Assembly (NCBI GenBank): GCA_947624915.1
Contig: CANQMF010000003.1
Location: 1 to 43,919, forward strand
Reading direction: 5' to 3'
Source: an uncultured Bacilli bacterium
GTDB lineage: Bacteria > Bacillota_I > Bacilli_A > RF39 > UBA660
DNA: 43,919 bases
A program made the position numbers and the translations under genes. Shown piece after piece: positions 36,758-43,919 of the stretch. A model generated the notes under the pieces. The model saw only the letters and a program-made list of their open reading frames with translations. It was not told the DNA's origin and ran no database searches. How positions within the stretch are numbered: the first letter of the stretch is position 1; every line of letters begins with the position of its first letter.

Positions 36758-37306
36758 TCATAGGTAATTAAAACTCAAATGATACTTATATAACTCGCCC
36801 TTATATTCAAGCTTTAAGTTCCTTAAATATTGAAAATCATTAGGCTTAATCAACTCTGGTAAATCTAATTCAATATTAGCAGCTTCTATTAAATACTTGA
36901 CAAATTCTGCACAATAAAATTTCTTATTTCTAGATAATTTAAAATGAAAAGCCACACCAAATAACCCCATAATATTAAATTTATAATCATCTTTGTGCTC
37001 TTTTAATTTTTCAATAATATTCCTAATGATTTCATATTGCTCCTCTGTAACCTCAATTGAATAAATAGCAGTTACAGTCTTTTTAAATCGCTTAAAAGTG
37101 CCCCACTTAATGTTTTCATGAACAAAACCGCCTACGAAGGGATTATAAGCATTCAATCTCCCAAAGCTATACATTTCATCTAGTTGTTTATCTAATGATA
37201 AAGAAGCATGAGAGAATTCACTACATGTATAAAATTTAATAATACGTGACAGTATGGTCCCAGGATATGTTAAAACAATATATATTTTTTTGCATTCTTC
37301 TTTCAT
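36758..37306 (-). CDS. Permuted NlpC/P60 (YiiX-like) papain-fold protein
   Basis: A 182-residue protein without a signal peptide. CSEFSHASLSLDKQL provides a conserved His and KKFYCAEFVKYLIEA a conserved Cys, in the His-before-Cys order of circularly permuted NlpC/P60 (YaeF/YiiX) enzymes. YNPFVGGFVHENI lies between them. Members cleave or transfer on amide bonds, in lipids or peptides; the substrate here is unknown. It is the first gene of a pair with the EndA-like nuclease. Confidence 0.7.
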   Translation of the reverse strand: MKEECKKIYIVLTYPGTILSRIIKFYTCSEFSHASLSLDKQLDEMYSFGRLNAYNPFVGGFVHENIKWGTFKRFKKTVTAIYSIEVTEEQYEIIRNIIEKLKEHKDDYKFNIMGLFGVAFHFKLSRNKKFYCAEFVKYLIEAANIELDLPELIKPNDFQYLRNLKLEYKGELYKYHLSFNYL

Positions 37307-37357
37307 ACTTGTACATCCTTACTTTATCATTATACAATATGTTAATTTTTATATCAA

Positions 37358-37384
37358 GAAAAAAAGTAGCTATTACTAGCTACT
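37358..37384 (-). terminator. Terminator of the 37383-38660 gene
   Basis: A perfect 8-bp stem AGTAGCTA (37365-37372) / TAGCTACT (37377-37384) with a 4-nt loop, followed on the minus strand by TTTTTTTCTTG. Confidence 0.88.
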
Positions 37385-38660
37385 AAAAGAAGGATATATT
37401 GCGATTACCTATTTCTGTTTTATCGAAGTCAGCAATAACTCTTGTCTTAGGTGCTTCTATTTCACCCTTTTTATGATCAGGTGATGTCGTTGTGTACTTA
37501 ATATATTTATATAAATATACTATATCACTTTCATCTGTATAAACGTAGATATATAATCTTTTATATTTTTCACCAGAATCATTAGTAAATTCATTGTCAT
37601 TAGACTCAAATCCAACATAAGATATTCCCTCATAATCATTTCTTACTTCTAACTCAAGTTTATCATAATCTTCTTCAGTAAATGAAATACTAGAATCATG
37701 AGAATGTATCCTAGAGCCTTGGTAGTCAACATTACTATTATGTACATAATATAAAGTAAATGACAAAGTAATTCCACATAATAAGAAAATTAGGTTACAA
37801 ACAAATGACTTTTTAAAATGTTCCTTCCAACTTATACGGTATTTGGAATCATTCTTTCTAAATCCATAAAATTCACATTTAGATAATGGATAATACATAA
37901 CAACAAAAATATACACAAAAAAGCAAATATGAACAATACGCATTATATTACTTTCATTATTTAAAACAAAAGGCAAAAACAAAAGATAAAAGATAGACAG
38001 CATGAAATATGGTCGATTACTGATAAGTAGTCCCTTGTATCTGTTATTTTCCTTCTTATTTATATTAAATGTGTTTATATTACCAGAAATAGCTGATACT
38101 ACTAACATTTCTTTTTTAGCTTTACTCTTTTGTTTGTGAAGGTTGTAGCCTATAAAACCCTGATATACTATAACAGAAGTCATTAACAGTGTCATAATTA
38201 ACATTGCAAGTGGATAAACACATTCTGCTACACTATAATCAATTAATCCTAACAAAATAATATTATACACAAAGGCAATTATACAAAGAACAAGTGACAC
38301 CTTTCGCATTTTTTCAAAGTGCTCCGGCTCATTAGCAATCTCTTCCTTTGGCAAATCACGCCTTACTTCTTTAACTAAACATACAATACTTAAAAAACTA
38401 AATGCTACTGCCAAAAAGCAAAAGACAATAGAACCATATAGGTCATTATTCAACAAGAGATAAAAATCTAAAATATAAAATATTTCTGTCGTTGTTAAAA
38501 GAGGTACTAAGTCATTATTGACTAATTTAGAAATTAAAAAGGAATTTCCTAAATACAAAATCAACAAATACACAATAAACATAAATTCGCTAGTATCTTG
38601 AGTGAATAACAATAATGTTGATGTAACTATTATCGCTAAAAGTCCAATAATTTTTCGCAT
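37383..38660 (-). CDS. Polytopic membrane protein of unknown function
   Basis: I do not recognise this 425-residue protein. About nine hydrophobic segments fall in three groups (about residues 4-95, 118-180 and 225-310). Between them is a short loop of charged residues (NLHKQKSKAKKEM). The last 110 residues are soluble and probably extracytoplasmic, rich in Asp, Tyr and Ser (SFTEEDYDKLELEVRNDYEG, YKRLYIYVYTDESDIVYLY). A single-gene unit with a strong terminator, divergent from the kinase-like gene at 38793. Confidence 0.7.
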   Translation of the reverse strand: MRKIIGLLAIIVTSTLLLFTQDTSEFMFIVYLLILYLGNSFLISKLVNNDLVPLLTTTEIFYILDFYLLLNNDLYGSIVFCFLAVAFSFLSIVCLVKEVRRDLPKEEIANEPEHFEKMRKVSLVLCIIAFVYNIILLGLIDYSVAECVYPLAMLIMTLLMTSVIVYQGFIGYNLHKQKSKAKKEMLVVSAISGNINTFNINKKENNRYKGLLISNRPYFMLSIFYLLFLPFVLNNESNIMRIVHICFFVYIFVVMYYPLSKCEFYGFRKNDSKYRISWKEHFKKSFVCNLIFLLCGITLSFTLYYVHNSNVDYQGSRIHSHDSSISFTEEDYDKLELEVRNDYEGISYVGFESNDNEFTNDSGEKYKRLYIYVYTDESDIVYLYKYIKYTTTSPDHKKGEIEAPKTRVIADFDKTEIGNRNISFF

Positions 38661-38739
38661 AAATAAACCACCATTCTATTCCTAACTATTCTAACATAAA
38701 TTATAATTTATTTTTGTCAATAAGTCAATTACCCATCAA

Positions 38740-38768
38740 TTTACCATTTAACATTTTTTTGCTATAAT
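38740..38768 (+). promoter_or_regulatory. Probable promoter of the kinase-like gene
   Basis: TTTACC (38740-38745), a 17-nt spacer and a perfect TATAAT (38763-38768). The ATG at 38793 follows GGAGATGA. Confidence 0.6.
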
Positions 38769-38792
38769 AACTTATATTGTGGAGATGATTTC

Positions 38793-39812
38793 ATGATCAA
38801 TATGGAAAAGGAAGATTTTTATAATCTAGTATTTATTGGTTCTGGAACTTTCGGTTCTGTATACGTTAAAGATAATATGGCAATTAAACTATATCATTCT
38901 GAAGTTAAATCACAACTGAATATGTACAGCATCAATCCCAATTTATTACATTATCAAAAAAGAATAAAAAAATTATTACAACGCCGTAACCAGATACACT
39001 ATACCGATTTAATTCATGATATATTATGTATTAATGGTCAATTTCGTGGTGTTGTCGGGACTTTTTATGATGGCTATAGTTTAAATAAAATATATGATAC
39101 ACTATCATTTGATGAAAAAAAATATATTATAGAACAAGTGATTCGAAACGCTGAAGAACTTACAGATCATTATATTTATCCCACAGACTACAAAGCTAAT
39201 AATATTCAATATACATCTGATAAACAAGTAAAAATAATTGACTTAGATGACTGTTACACCAAAGTAGCAACCTTTGCTAACCCCTTTTTAAAAAAAAGAA
39301 GCACTTTTGCTCTTAAGATGTTCATCATTTCCTTTTTCAATGCTAAAACACATCAAATACACACCTTTAATAAGTTACCAACACTAGGCATATGCCGTGA
39401 AAATAAATCATTATTTCAAAAAATATATTCTAACTATAACGATCTAAAGTCCTATTTAACCAACATAGCTAAACCACATATTTTTGCTTTTATTTCAATA
39501 GACCAACCACTTAAAGATATAATCAGAAATATAAAAGCCATAAACCATATTGATGATATTAAAATTGTTTTATGCTGTAACGGCAAAAATATTCCTAGCT
39601 TATATCTTTGTCAATTAGAAAAATTAGGTTTTAATATCTATGACATTGTTATTAATAACCGAAATGAAATGAATATCATTAAACAATATTTAACCTGTTT
39701 TAATACTGACAGTTATTATATCTTAGAAAACGACGAATGGAATTACCATCAACTCACCGATAAACCTAAAGTCTACAAATTAACTAAAGACAGATCACAG
39801 AATAGATTATAA
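38793..39812 (+). CDS. Protein-kinase-like protein with an additional C-terminal domain
   Basis: A 339-residue protein. The first 160 residues follow the kinase plan in short form: glycine loop GSGTFGSVYV (16-25), lysine K32 in AIKLYH, catalytic-loop analogue PTDYKANNIQY (D132, N137), then KIIDLDD in place of the DFG metal site. Residues about 215-330 form a separate alpha/beta domain (FAFISIDQPLKDIIRNIKAI, IKIVLCCNGKNIPSLYL, SYYILENDEWNYHQL) that I cannot assign; it is vaguely like a nucleotide-sugar fold. It could phosphorylate a protein or small molecule such as a choline-like substrate. Single gene, convergent with the PP-loop gene. Confidence 0.72.
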   Translation: MINMEKEDFYNLVFIGSGTFGSVYVKDNMAIKLYHSEVKSQLNMYSINPNLLHYQKRIKKLLQRRNQIHYTDLIHDILCINGQFRGVVGTFYDGYSLNKIYDTLSFDEKKYIIEQVIRNAEELTDHYIYPTDYKANNIQYTSDKQVKIIDLDDCYTKVATFANPFLKKRSTFALKMFIISFFNAKTHQIHTFNKLPTLGICRENKSLFQKIYSNYNDLKSYLTNIAKPHIFAFISIDQPLKDIIRNIKAINHIDDIKIVLCCNGKNIPSLYLCQLEKLGFNIYDIVINNRNEMNIIKQYLTCFNTDSYYILENDEWNYHQLTDKPKVYKLTKDRSQNRL

Positions 39813-39829
39813 ACATTTATTGTGCATCT

Positions 39830-39856
39830 AAAAGGGCCATTCATCAATAGCCCTTT
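39830..39856. terminator. Bidirectional terminator between convergent genes
   Basis: AAAAGGGC (39830-39837) pairs with GCCCTTTT (39849-39856). The flanking A and T tracts serve the kinase-like gene on the plus strand and the PP-loop gene on the minus strand. Confidence 0.85.
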
Positions 39857-40683
39857 TAATCATCATAATTATCTAAAAAACTATGATGTTTGCCTTCCTT
39901 AGTTGTACCTAAAACACAATTTAAATTAACATTATCTAAACTTTTAAAAATATTATGCTCAATATCAGGATTGATTTTTCTCAAAGCTGTAATTAACTTT
40001 TTCATTTCTAAACGTTTACTAGTCCCATTGTCATTTATAGCACATGACTCTGTAAAACGACAAGCACAATTAATAAAATTTAAATTATTACTATTTCGCC
40101 AGCTAATAACATCCTCTTCTTTGATTAAATACATAGGCCTAATCAATTCTATACCCTTATAATTATCACTATGTAATTTAGGCATCATTGTTTTTACCTC
40201 CGCACCATAAAACATCGATAACAAAGTAGTTTCAATAACGTCATTAAAATGATGACCTAAAGCGATTTTATTACATCCTAATTCTTGGGCTTTACTATAA
40301 AGGTATCCTCTACGCATTCTTGCACATAAATAACAAGGACTTTTAGTTTCCAGAGTTGTTACTACATTAAATATATCACTCTCAAAAAACATAATTGGTA
40401 TATTTAAAATTTTTGCATTTTTTTCAATAGTCAAACGATTTTCCTTATTATAACCTGGATCCATTACTACATAACAAGCTTCAAAGGATACTTTTCCGTG
40501 TCTTTGTAACTCTTGAACACACTTAGCAAGTAAAAAAGAATCCTTCCCACCTGATATACATACCATCACTTTATCATTATCTTTAATTAATTCATAATTT
40601 TGAACAGCTCTAACAAATTTACTCCAAATATCTTTGCGGTACTTTTTAATTATGCTTCTTTCTATTTCTTGATATCTTTCCAC
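39856..40683 (-). CDS. PP-loop ATP pyrophosphatase, TtcA/TilS-like tRNA-modification family
   Basis: A 275-residue PP-loop enzyme. The ATP-binding SGGKDSFLLAK (44-54) is followed by SPCYLCARMRRGYLY with a CxxC, and ALGHHFNDVIETTLLSMFYG. A third cysteine-bearing segment is NFINCACRFTES. The paired cysteines match TtcA-type enzymes that thiolate tRNA using an iron-sulfur cluster; lysidine synthase (TilS) lacks this CxxC. Start ATG at 40683, 9 nt after copZ, so it may be read together with the copper operon. Exact tRNA target unknown. Confidence 0.82.
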   Translation of the reverse strand: MERYQEIERSIIKKYRKDIWSKFVRAVQNYELIKDNDKVMVCISGGKDSFLLAKCVQELQRHGKVSFEACYVVMDPGYNKENRLTIEKNAKILNIPIMFFESDIFNVVTTLETKSPCYLCARMRRGYLYSKAQELGCNKIALGHHFNDVIETTLLSMFYGAEVKTMMPKLHSDNYKGIELIRPMYLIKEEDVISWRNSNNLNFINCACRFTESCAINDNGTSKRLEMKKLITALRKINPDIEHNIFKSLDNVNLNCVLGTTKEGKHHSFLDNYDD

Positions 40684-40691
40684 TTTATCAC

Positions 40692-40895
40692 CTATGCCTT
40701 AACAATATAACCTAAATCTTCAATTTGTTCCTTAATCAAATTATTATCAAGTTCTTGCTCAGACATAATAATTACTTCACCTTTTTCCAAATTAACCACT
40801 ACATCTTGAACCATGTCTAATTGTCGCAAAGCCTTTTTCACTCTATTGGCACAATGTTCGCAACTCATTCCTTCTACCTTTACTGTTTTCTTCAT
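40692..40895 (-). CDS. copZ: Copper chaperone CopZ (HMA domain)
   Basis: A small heavy-metal-associated domain protein of about 67 residues that carries Cu(I) to the exporter. The metal site is GMSCEHCANRVKK with C12 and C15. The open frame starts at 40919, inside copA; I place the start at the ATG at 40895, preceded by GGGGGAGGTGATAGT, a strong ribosome-binding site in the gap after the copA stop. Order csoR-copA-copZ is the standard Bacillota copper operon. Confidence 0.93.
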   Translation of the reverse strand: MKKTVKVEGMSCEHCANRVKKALRQLDMVQDVVVNLEKGEVIIMSEQELDNNLIKEQIEDLGYIVKA

Positions 40896-40912
40896 ACTAT
40901 CACCTCCCCCAA

Positions 40913-43096
40913 TTAACATTTTAATCTTAATGCATTTAAAACAACTGTTAAACTACTTAAAGTCATAGCAAGAGCTCCCAACATAGGATTCATCATTATA
41001 CCAAAGGGTTTTAATAACCCAATAGATATCGTTACCATACATATATTGTAGAAAAAAGCCCAAAATAAATTCTGTTTAATATTAAGGATCGTTTTACAGC
41101 TAATTTTTATTAATAAAGGTATTTTAACTAAATCATTTTGCATTAATATTACATCAGCTGAGTCAGTAGCAATATCAGTACTATTTCCAAGACTTATACC
41201 AATGGTTGCAGAAGCAAGAGCTGGGGCATCATTAACACCATCACCAACCATACATACCTTTTTACCATCAGCCATTAGATCCTTTATAACCTTTGTCTTA
41301 TCTTTTGGCAATACATTAGCAATAACTTGTTTAATTCCTAATTCTTTAGCAATAATATGTGCTGTTTTTTCATTGTCACCCGTTAACATAATAACATCCC
41401 TGTGTTCCTTAAATAACTCATTAACAGCTACTTTAGCATCTTCACGAATAATATCTGTAACACCAATTAAACCAATAAGCTCATTATCCAAAAAGACATA
41501 TATTAAACTACAGCCTAAATCAGTTAAAACATCCTCATCCTGACAATGATAATTATTAACTTTTAAAAGATTAAAAAGTTTATAACTTCCAGCATATATA
41601 TCTTTACCATTGATTTTGCCTCTAATTCCTATCCCCTCAATATTAGCGAAATCACTTATTACATATTTATTTTTAAGTTCAGGATTATTAAAAGCTTGAC
41701 TTATAGGATGTGTCGACATGCACTCTAATGAGCTAACCATATCTATTAGATCTTCTTCACTTCTAGCACCATAATTAAAAATTTTTGCTATTTTTAAATT
41801 ACCATACGTCAAAGTTCCTGTCTTATCAAACACAATAGTATTAATTTTACTTGCCTCTTCTAGAATAGCACTCGTTTTAACCAGAATTCCCTTTTTAGCA
41901 CACTTACCAATACTTACCACCATCGCTAAAGGTGTAGCAAGTCCTAGAGCACATGGACAAGCCACTACTAAAACTGTAACACCAATATTAAAAGCTCCAC
42001 TGAAACTTGTCCCACATATAATATGCCCTAAAAAGGCCAGAAAAGATATAATCATGATAATAGGTACAAAATAACCACTAACTTTATCAGCTACCCGACT
42101 TATCGGTGCCTTAGTATTAGTTGATTCAATTACTAAGCGAACTATTTCTGAGATTGTTGATTCTCGACCAATTTTTAAAGCTCGATATAAAATATATCCA
42201 TCATAATTCATACTACCAGCAATAACTTTACTGTTAACTTCCTTTTTTACTGGCGTAGACTCACCTGTAATAAAAGCTTCATCAATATGTGCCATTCCAT
42301 CTATAATTATTCCATCTACAGCAATCTTCATACCTGGTTTACATACTAAAATATCTCCTTTTACTACCTCATCAATAGTTACTTCGTGCTCACCAGCACC
42401 ATCTTTAATTAAAGCTTTATCTGGGGTTATAGATACTAATTCCTTTAATGCCTCTTTCGTTTTTTCCTTACTCTGATGATCAACAAAACGCCCCAATTTA
42501 ACAAAGAAAATAATAATGGCACATGATTCAAAGTACAATGATTCAATATATTGATGTTGACCATATAAAATTTTTATAAAACTAAATAAACTATAACCAA
42601 AACTCGCCAAAACTCCTAATGATACTAAAGTATCCATATTAGGCGTTTTATGAATTAAATTTTTAAAACCACTTTTAAAAAGGTCATAGCCATAAAGCAA
42701 ATATGGAATAGTTAAAACCAACAAAGCCGTTGCATAATAAATAGGATGATTATGCATGTCCAATATTGGTATTGCAGGTAAACCAATCATGTGAGACATT
42801 GATACGTATAAAATGATCATAGCCAAAATAGCATATATAATTAAATAAATTAACTTATGTTGTTCTTTTTCTTTTTTCTTAGGATCATAAACACCTTCAA
42901 AAATGAAGCCAGCTTTATCGATATAATCAGCCAATTGTTCTAAAGAAGTGCTATCTTGATATTCAATAAAAACCTGTCCTAATACTAAATTAACACTAGC
43001 TTTTATAATATCGTCCTGTTTATTTAAAAACTTTTCTAAACCAATAGAACATGCACTACAGCTCATACCGCCAACTTTTAAGATGACTTTTTTCAT
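40913..43096 (-). CDS. copA: P1B-type copper-exporting ATPase CopA
   Basis: A 727-residue copper pump. One N-terminal HMA domain has VGGMSCSACSIGLEKFL (C13, C16). Eight membrane helices follow, with the transport motif CPCALGLATP, the phosphorylation site VFDKTGTLTYG and the hinge MVGDGVNDAPALASA. The actuator region shows FITGESTPVKKE, and STHPISQAF carries the HP pair of P1B pumps. Many homologues have two HMA domains; this has one. The gap of 260 nt upstream shows no CsoR site, so copA probably depends on the csoR promoter. Confidence 0.95.
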   Translation of the reverse strand: MKKVILKVGGMSCSACSIGLEKFLNKQDDIIKASVNLVLGQVFIEYQDSTSLEQLADYIDKAGFIFEGVYDPKKKEKEQHKLIYLIIYAILAMIILYVSMSHMIGLPAIPILDMHNHPIYYATALLVLTIPYLLYGYDLFKSGFKNLIHKTPNMDTLVSLGVLASFGYSLFSFIKILYGQHQYIESLYFESCAIIIFFVKLGRFVDHQSKEKTKEALKELVSITPDKALIKDGAGEHEVTIDEVVKGDILVCKPGMKIAVDGIIIDGMAHIDEAFITGESTPVKKEVNSKVIAGSMNYDGYILYRALKIGRESTISEIVRLVIESTNTKAPISRVADKVSGYFVPIIMIISFLAFLGHIICGTSFSGAFNIGVTVLVVACPCALGLATPLAMVVSIGKCAKKGILVKTSAILEEASKINTIVFDKTGTLTYGNLKIAKIFNYGARSEEDLIDMVSSLECMSTHPISQAFNNPELKNKYVISDFANIEGIGIRGKINGKDIYAGSYKLFNLLKVNNYHCQDEDVLTDLGCSLIYVFLDNELIGLIGVTDIIREDAKVAVNELFKEHRDVIMLTGDNEKTAHIIAKELGIKQVIANVLPKDKTKVIKDLMADGKKVCMVGDGVNDAPALASATIGISLGNSTDIATDSADVILMQNDLVKIPLLIKISCKTILNIKQNLFWAFFYNICMVTISIGLLKPFGIMMNPMLGALAMTLSSLTVVLNALRLKC

Positions 43097-43356
43097 ATAT
43101 CACCATATAATCAATCTTATAAACATGTTAATTAATTCTACAATTGATTAATCCTTTCTATTTAAATTTTAATTATAAACTAAACATAAATATCTTTTCG
43201 AAATGATTGACTCAGCTTAAAAATCAACATTATAAAATATCTTAATGAAAATACCTAATCATTATTCTTTTAAAGTTAAATGCCATCAATAACTACATAT
43301 CAAAGCGCTACAAAACAATCTTAATCAATTACTAAATATTTATTTTCACATAATTA

Positions 43357-43635
43357 CTATTCGAAACGATTTATCATATCAATCAGTTCTTCGATTATTT
43401 CTAAATGATCATTTTTCAAATCATTACTAACACAATCGGTTATATGTTGCTTTAACAACTCGTCTTTAACACTTTTCAGTGATTTAATAACAGCCGCCAC
43501 TTGAATTAAAATATCATTACAATATCGATCTTCATCGATCATCTTTTTAATTCCTCTAACTTGGCCCTCTATAATGCTAAGACGACGATTAAGTTTCTTT
43601 TTTTCTTCACAAGTCCGACACTTTTTCCTCATCAT
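43357..43635 (-). CDS. csoR: Copper-sensing repressor CsoR
   Basis: A 92-residue all-helical CsoR/FrmR-family repressor. RRLSIIEGQVRGIKKMIDED opens the core. The Cu(I) ligands follow the C-H-C pattern: C39 in RYCNDIL, H64 and C68 in KQHITDCVS. Loss of DNA binding on copper uptake would release copA and copZ. The extra cysteines in MMRKKCRTCEEKK are unusual. The start is the first of two adjacent ATGs at 43635; the second (43632) is equally possible. Confidence 0.93.
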   Translation of the reverse strand: MMRKKCRTCEEKKKLNRRLSIIEGQVRGIKKMIDEDRYCNDILIQVAAVIKSLKSVKDELLKQHITDCVSNDLKNDHLEIIEELIDMINRFE

Positions 43636-43647
43636 ATCACCAAAAAC

Positions 43648-43676
43648 ATTATATACCCCTACAGGGTATAAGTCAA
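43648..43676 (-). promoter_or_regulatory. csoR promoter with embedded CsoR operator
   Basis: On the minus strand TTGACT (43676-43671), a 17-nt spacer and TATAAT (43653-43648). The palindrome TATACCC-CTACA-GGGTATA (43652-43670 on the plus strand) fills the spacer and overlaps the -10. It matches the known CsoR operator pattern, so bound CsoR would block RNA polymerase directly. Leader to the ATG is only a few nucleotides. Confidence 0.9.
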
Positions 43677-43701
43677 TAAAAATATCAAAACTTTAAATAG
43701 T

Positions 43702-43728
43702 AAAAAAAAAGCCCTTGTTCTAAGGCTT
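43702..43728 (-). terminator. Terminator of the tRNA operon
   Basis: On the minus strand AAGCCTT and AAGGGCTT form a short GC-rich stem (one bulge) followed by nine T. Confidence 0.8.
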
Positions 43729-43739
43729 CATTAACAAAT

Positions 43740-43816
43740 TGGTGACCCGTACGGGATTTGAACCCATGTATGCATGCGTGAAAGGCATGTGTGTTTAACC
43801 ACTTCACCAACGGGCC
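43740..43816 (-). tRNA. trnE: tRNA-Glu (anticodon TTC)
   Basis: On the minus strand the acceptor arm GGCCCGT pairs with ACGGGTC, with a discriminator A and encoded CCA. The anticodon stem CATGC/GCATG closes a CTTTCAC loop whose anticodon is TTC, and GGGTTCAAATCCC is the T arm. Confidence 0.93.
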
Positions 43817-43820
43817 ATCA

Positions 43821-43897
<77 letters not shown>

Positions 43898-43919
43898 ATT
43901 AATTAATTTAATCAATGGA

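Noticed and set aside
41202..41543. Plus-strand frame of 113 codons opposite copA
   Set aside because: Antisense to conserved P-type ATPase motifs, no start context.
43097..43356. A second CsoR operator before copA
   Set aside because: No palindrome resembling TATACCC...GGGTATA in this gap.

Overview
The window is very AT-rich and uses the standard code (genes end in TGA as well as TAA and TAG). The ylbD-ylbE-rsmD gene order, CsoR, strong Shine-Dalgarno sites and teichoic-acid genes point to a low-GC Bacillota, probably an uncultured gut member of the Bacilli/Erysipelotrichia side (for example RF39/RFN20-like lineages). This placement is inference from gene content.

Layout. 1-720: folD, cut by the window edge. 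867-14979: a surface-polymer cluster on the minus strand, read from a TagO/WecA-type initiating transferase through a GT-C-like membrane protein, a DPM1/GtrB-type glycosyltransferase, a GtrA-DUF6056 fusion, a DHHW/AlgJ-like protein, an MBOAT acyltransferase and a GT2-CDP-glycerol glycerophosphotransferase fusion. A decayed tagD remnant follows, and the cluster closes with the TagGH exporter. Between the remnant and tagGH lies a roughly 620-nt, structured, apparently non-coding RNA gene with its own near-consensus promoter and terminator. Directly after it comes a four-helix membrane protein with a DxxxD motif. I interpret these as an OLE-type RNA and its protein partner OapA, embedded in a wall-polymer locus.

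15081-22160: a membrane protein of unknown role, a transposase scrap, a cohesin-bearing membrane protein next to a glucosaminidase that ends in a type I dockerin (an apparent tethering pair), rsmD-ylbE-ylbD, and a GH25 lysozyme. 22266-32590: two flavoproteins, an unrecognised 717-residue protein, then parE, a class I glutamine amidotransferase-like gene and parC in one operon.

32747-39812: an accessory-looking stretch holding a stand-alone HExxH protein with a consensus promoter, an RSH-type HD domain fused to a P-loop kinase, a gene-free stretch of about 0.9 kb with several hairpins, an EndA-like nuclease, a permuted NlpC/P60-like protein, an unknown membrane protein and a protein-kinase-like protein. 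39856-43919: a TtcA-like PP-loop enzyme, a copper operon (csoR-copA-copZ) with a CsoR operator lying inside its promoter, and two tRNA genes (Glu-TTC and Ile-GAT).
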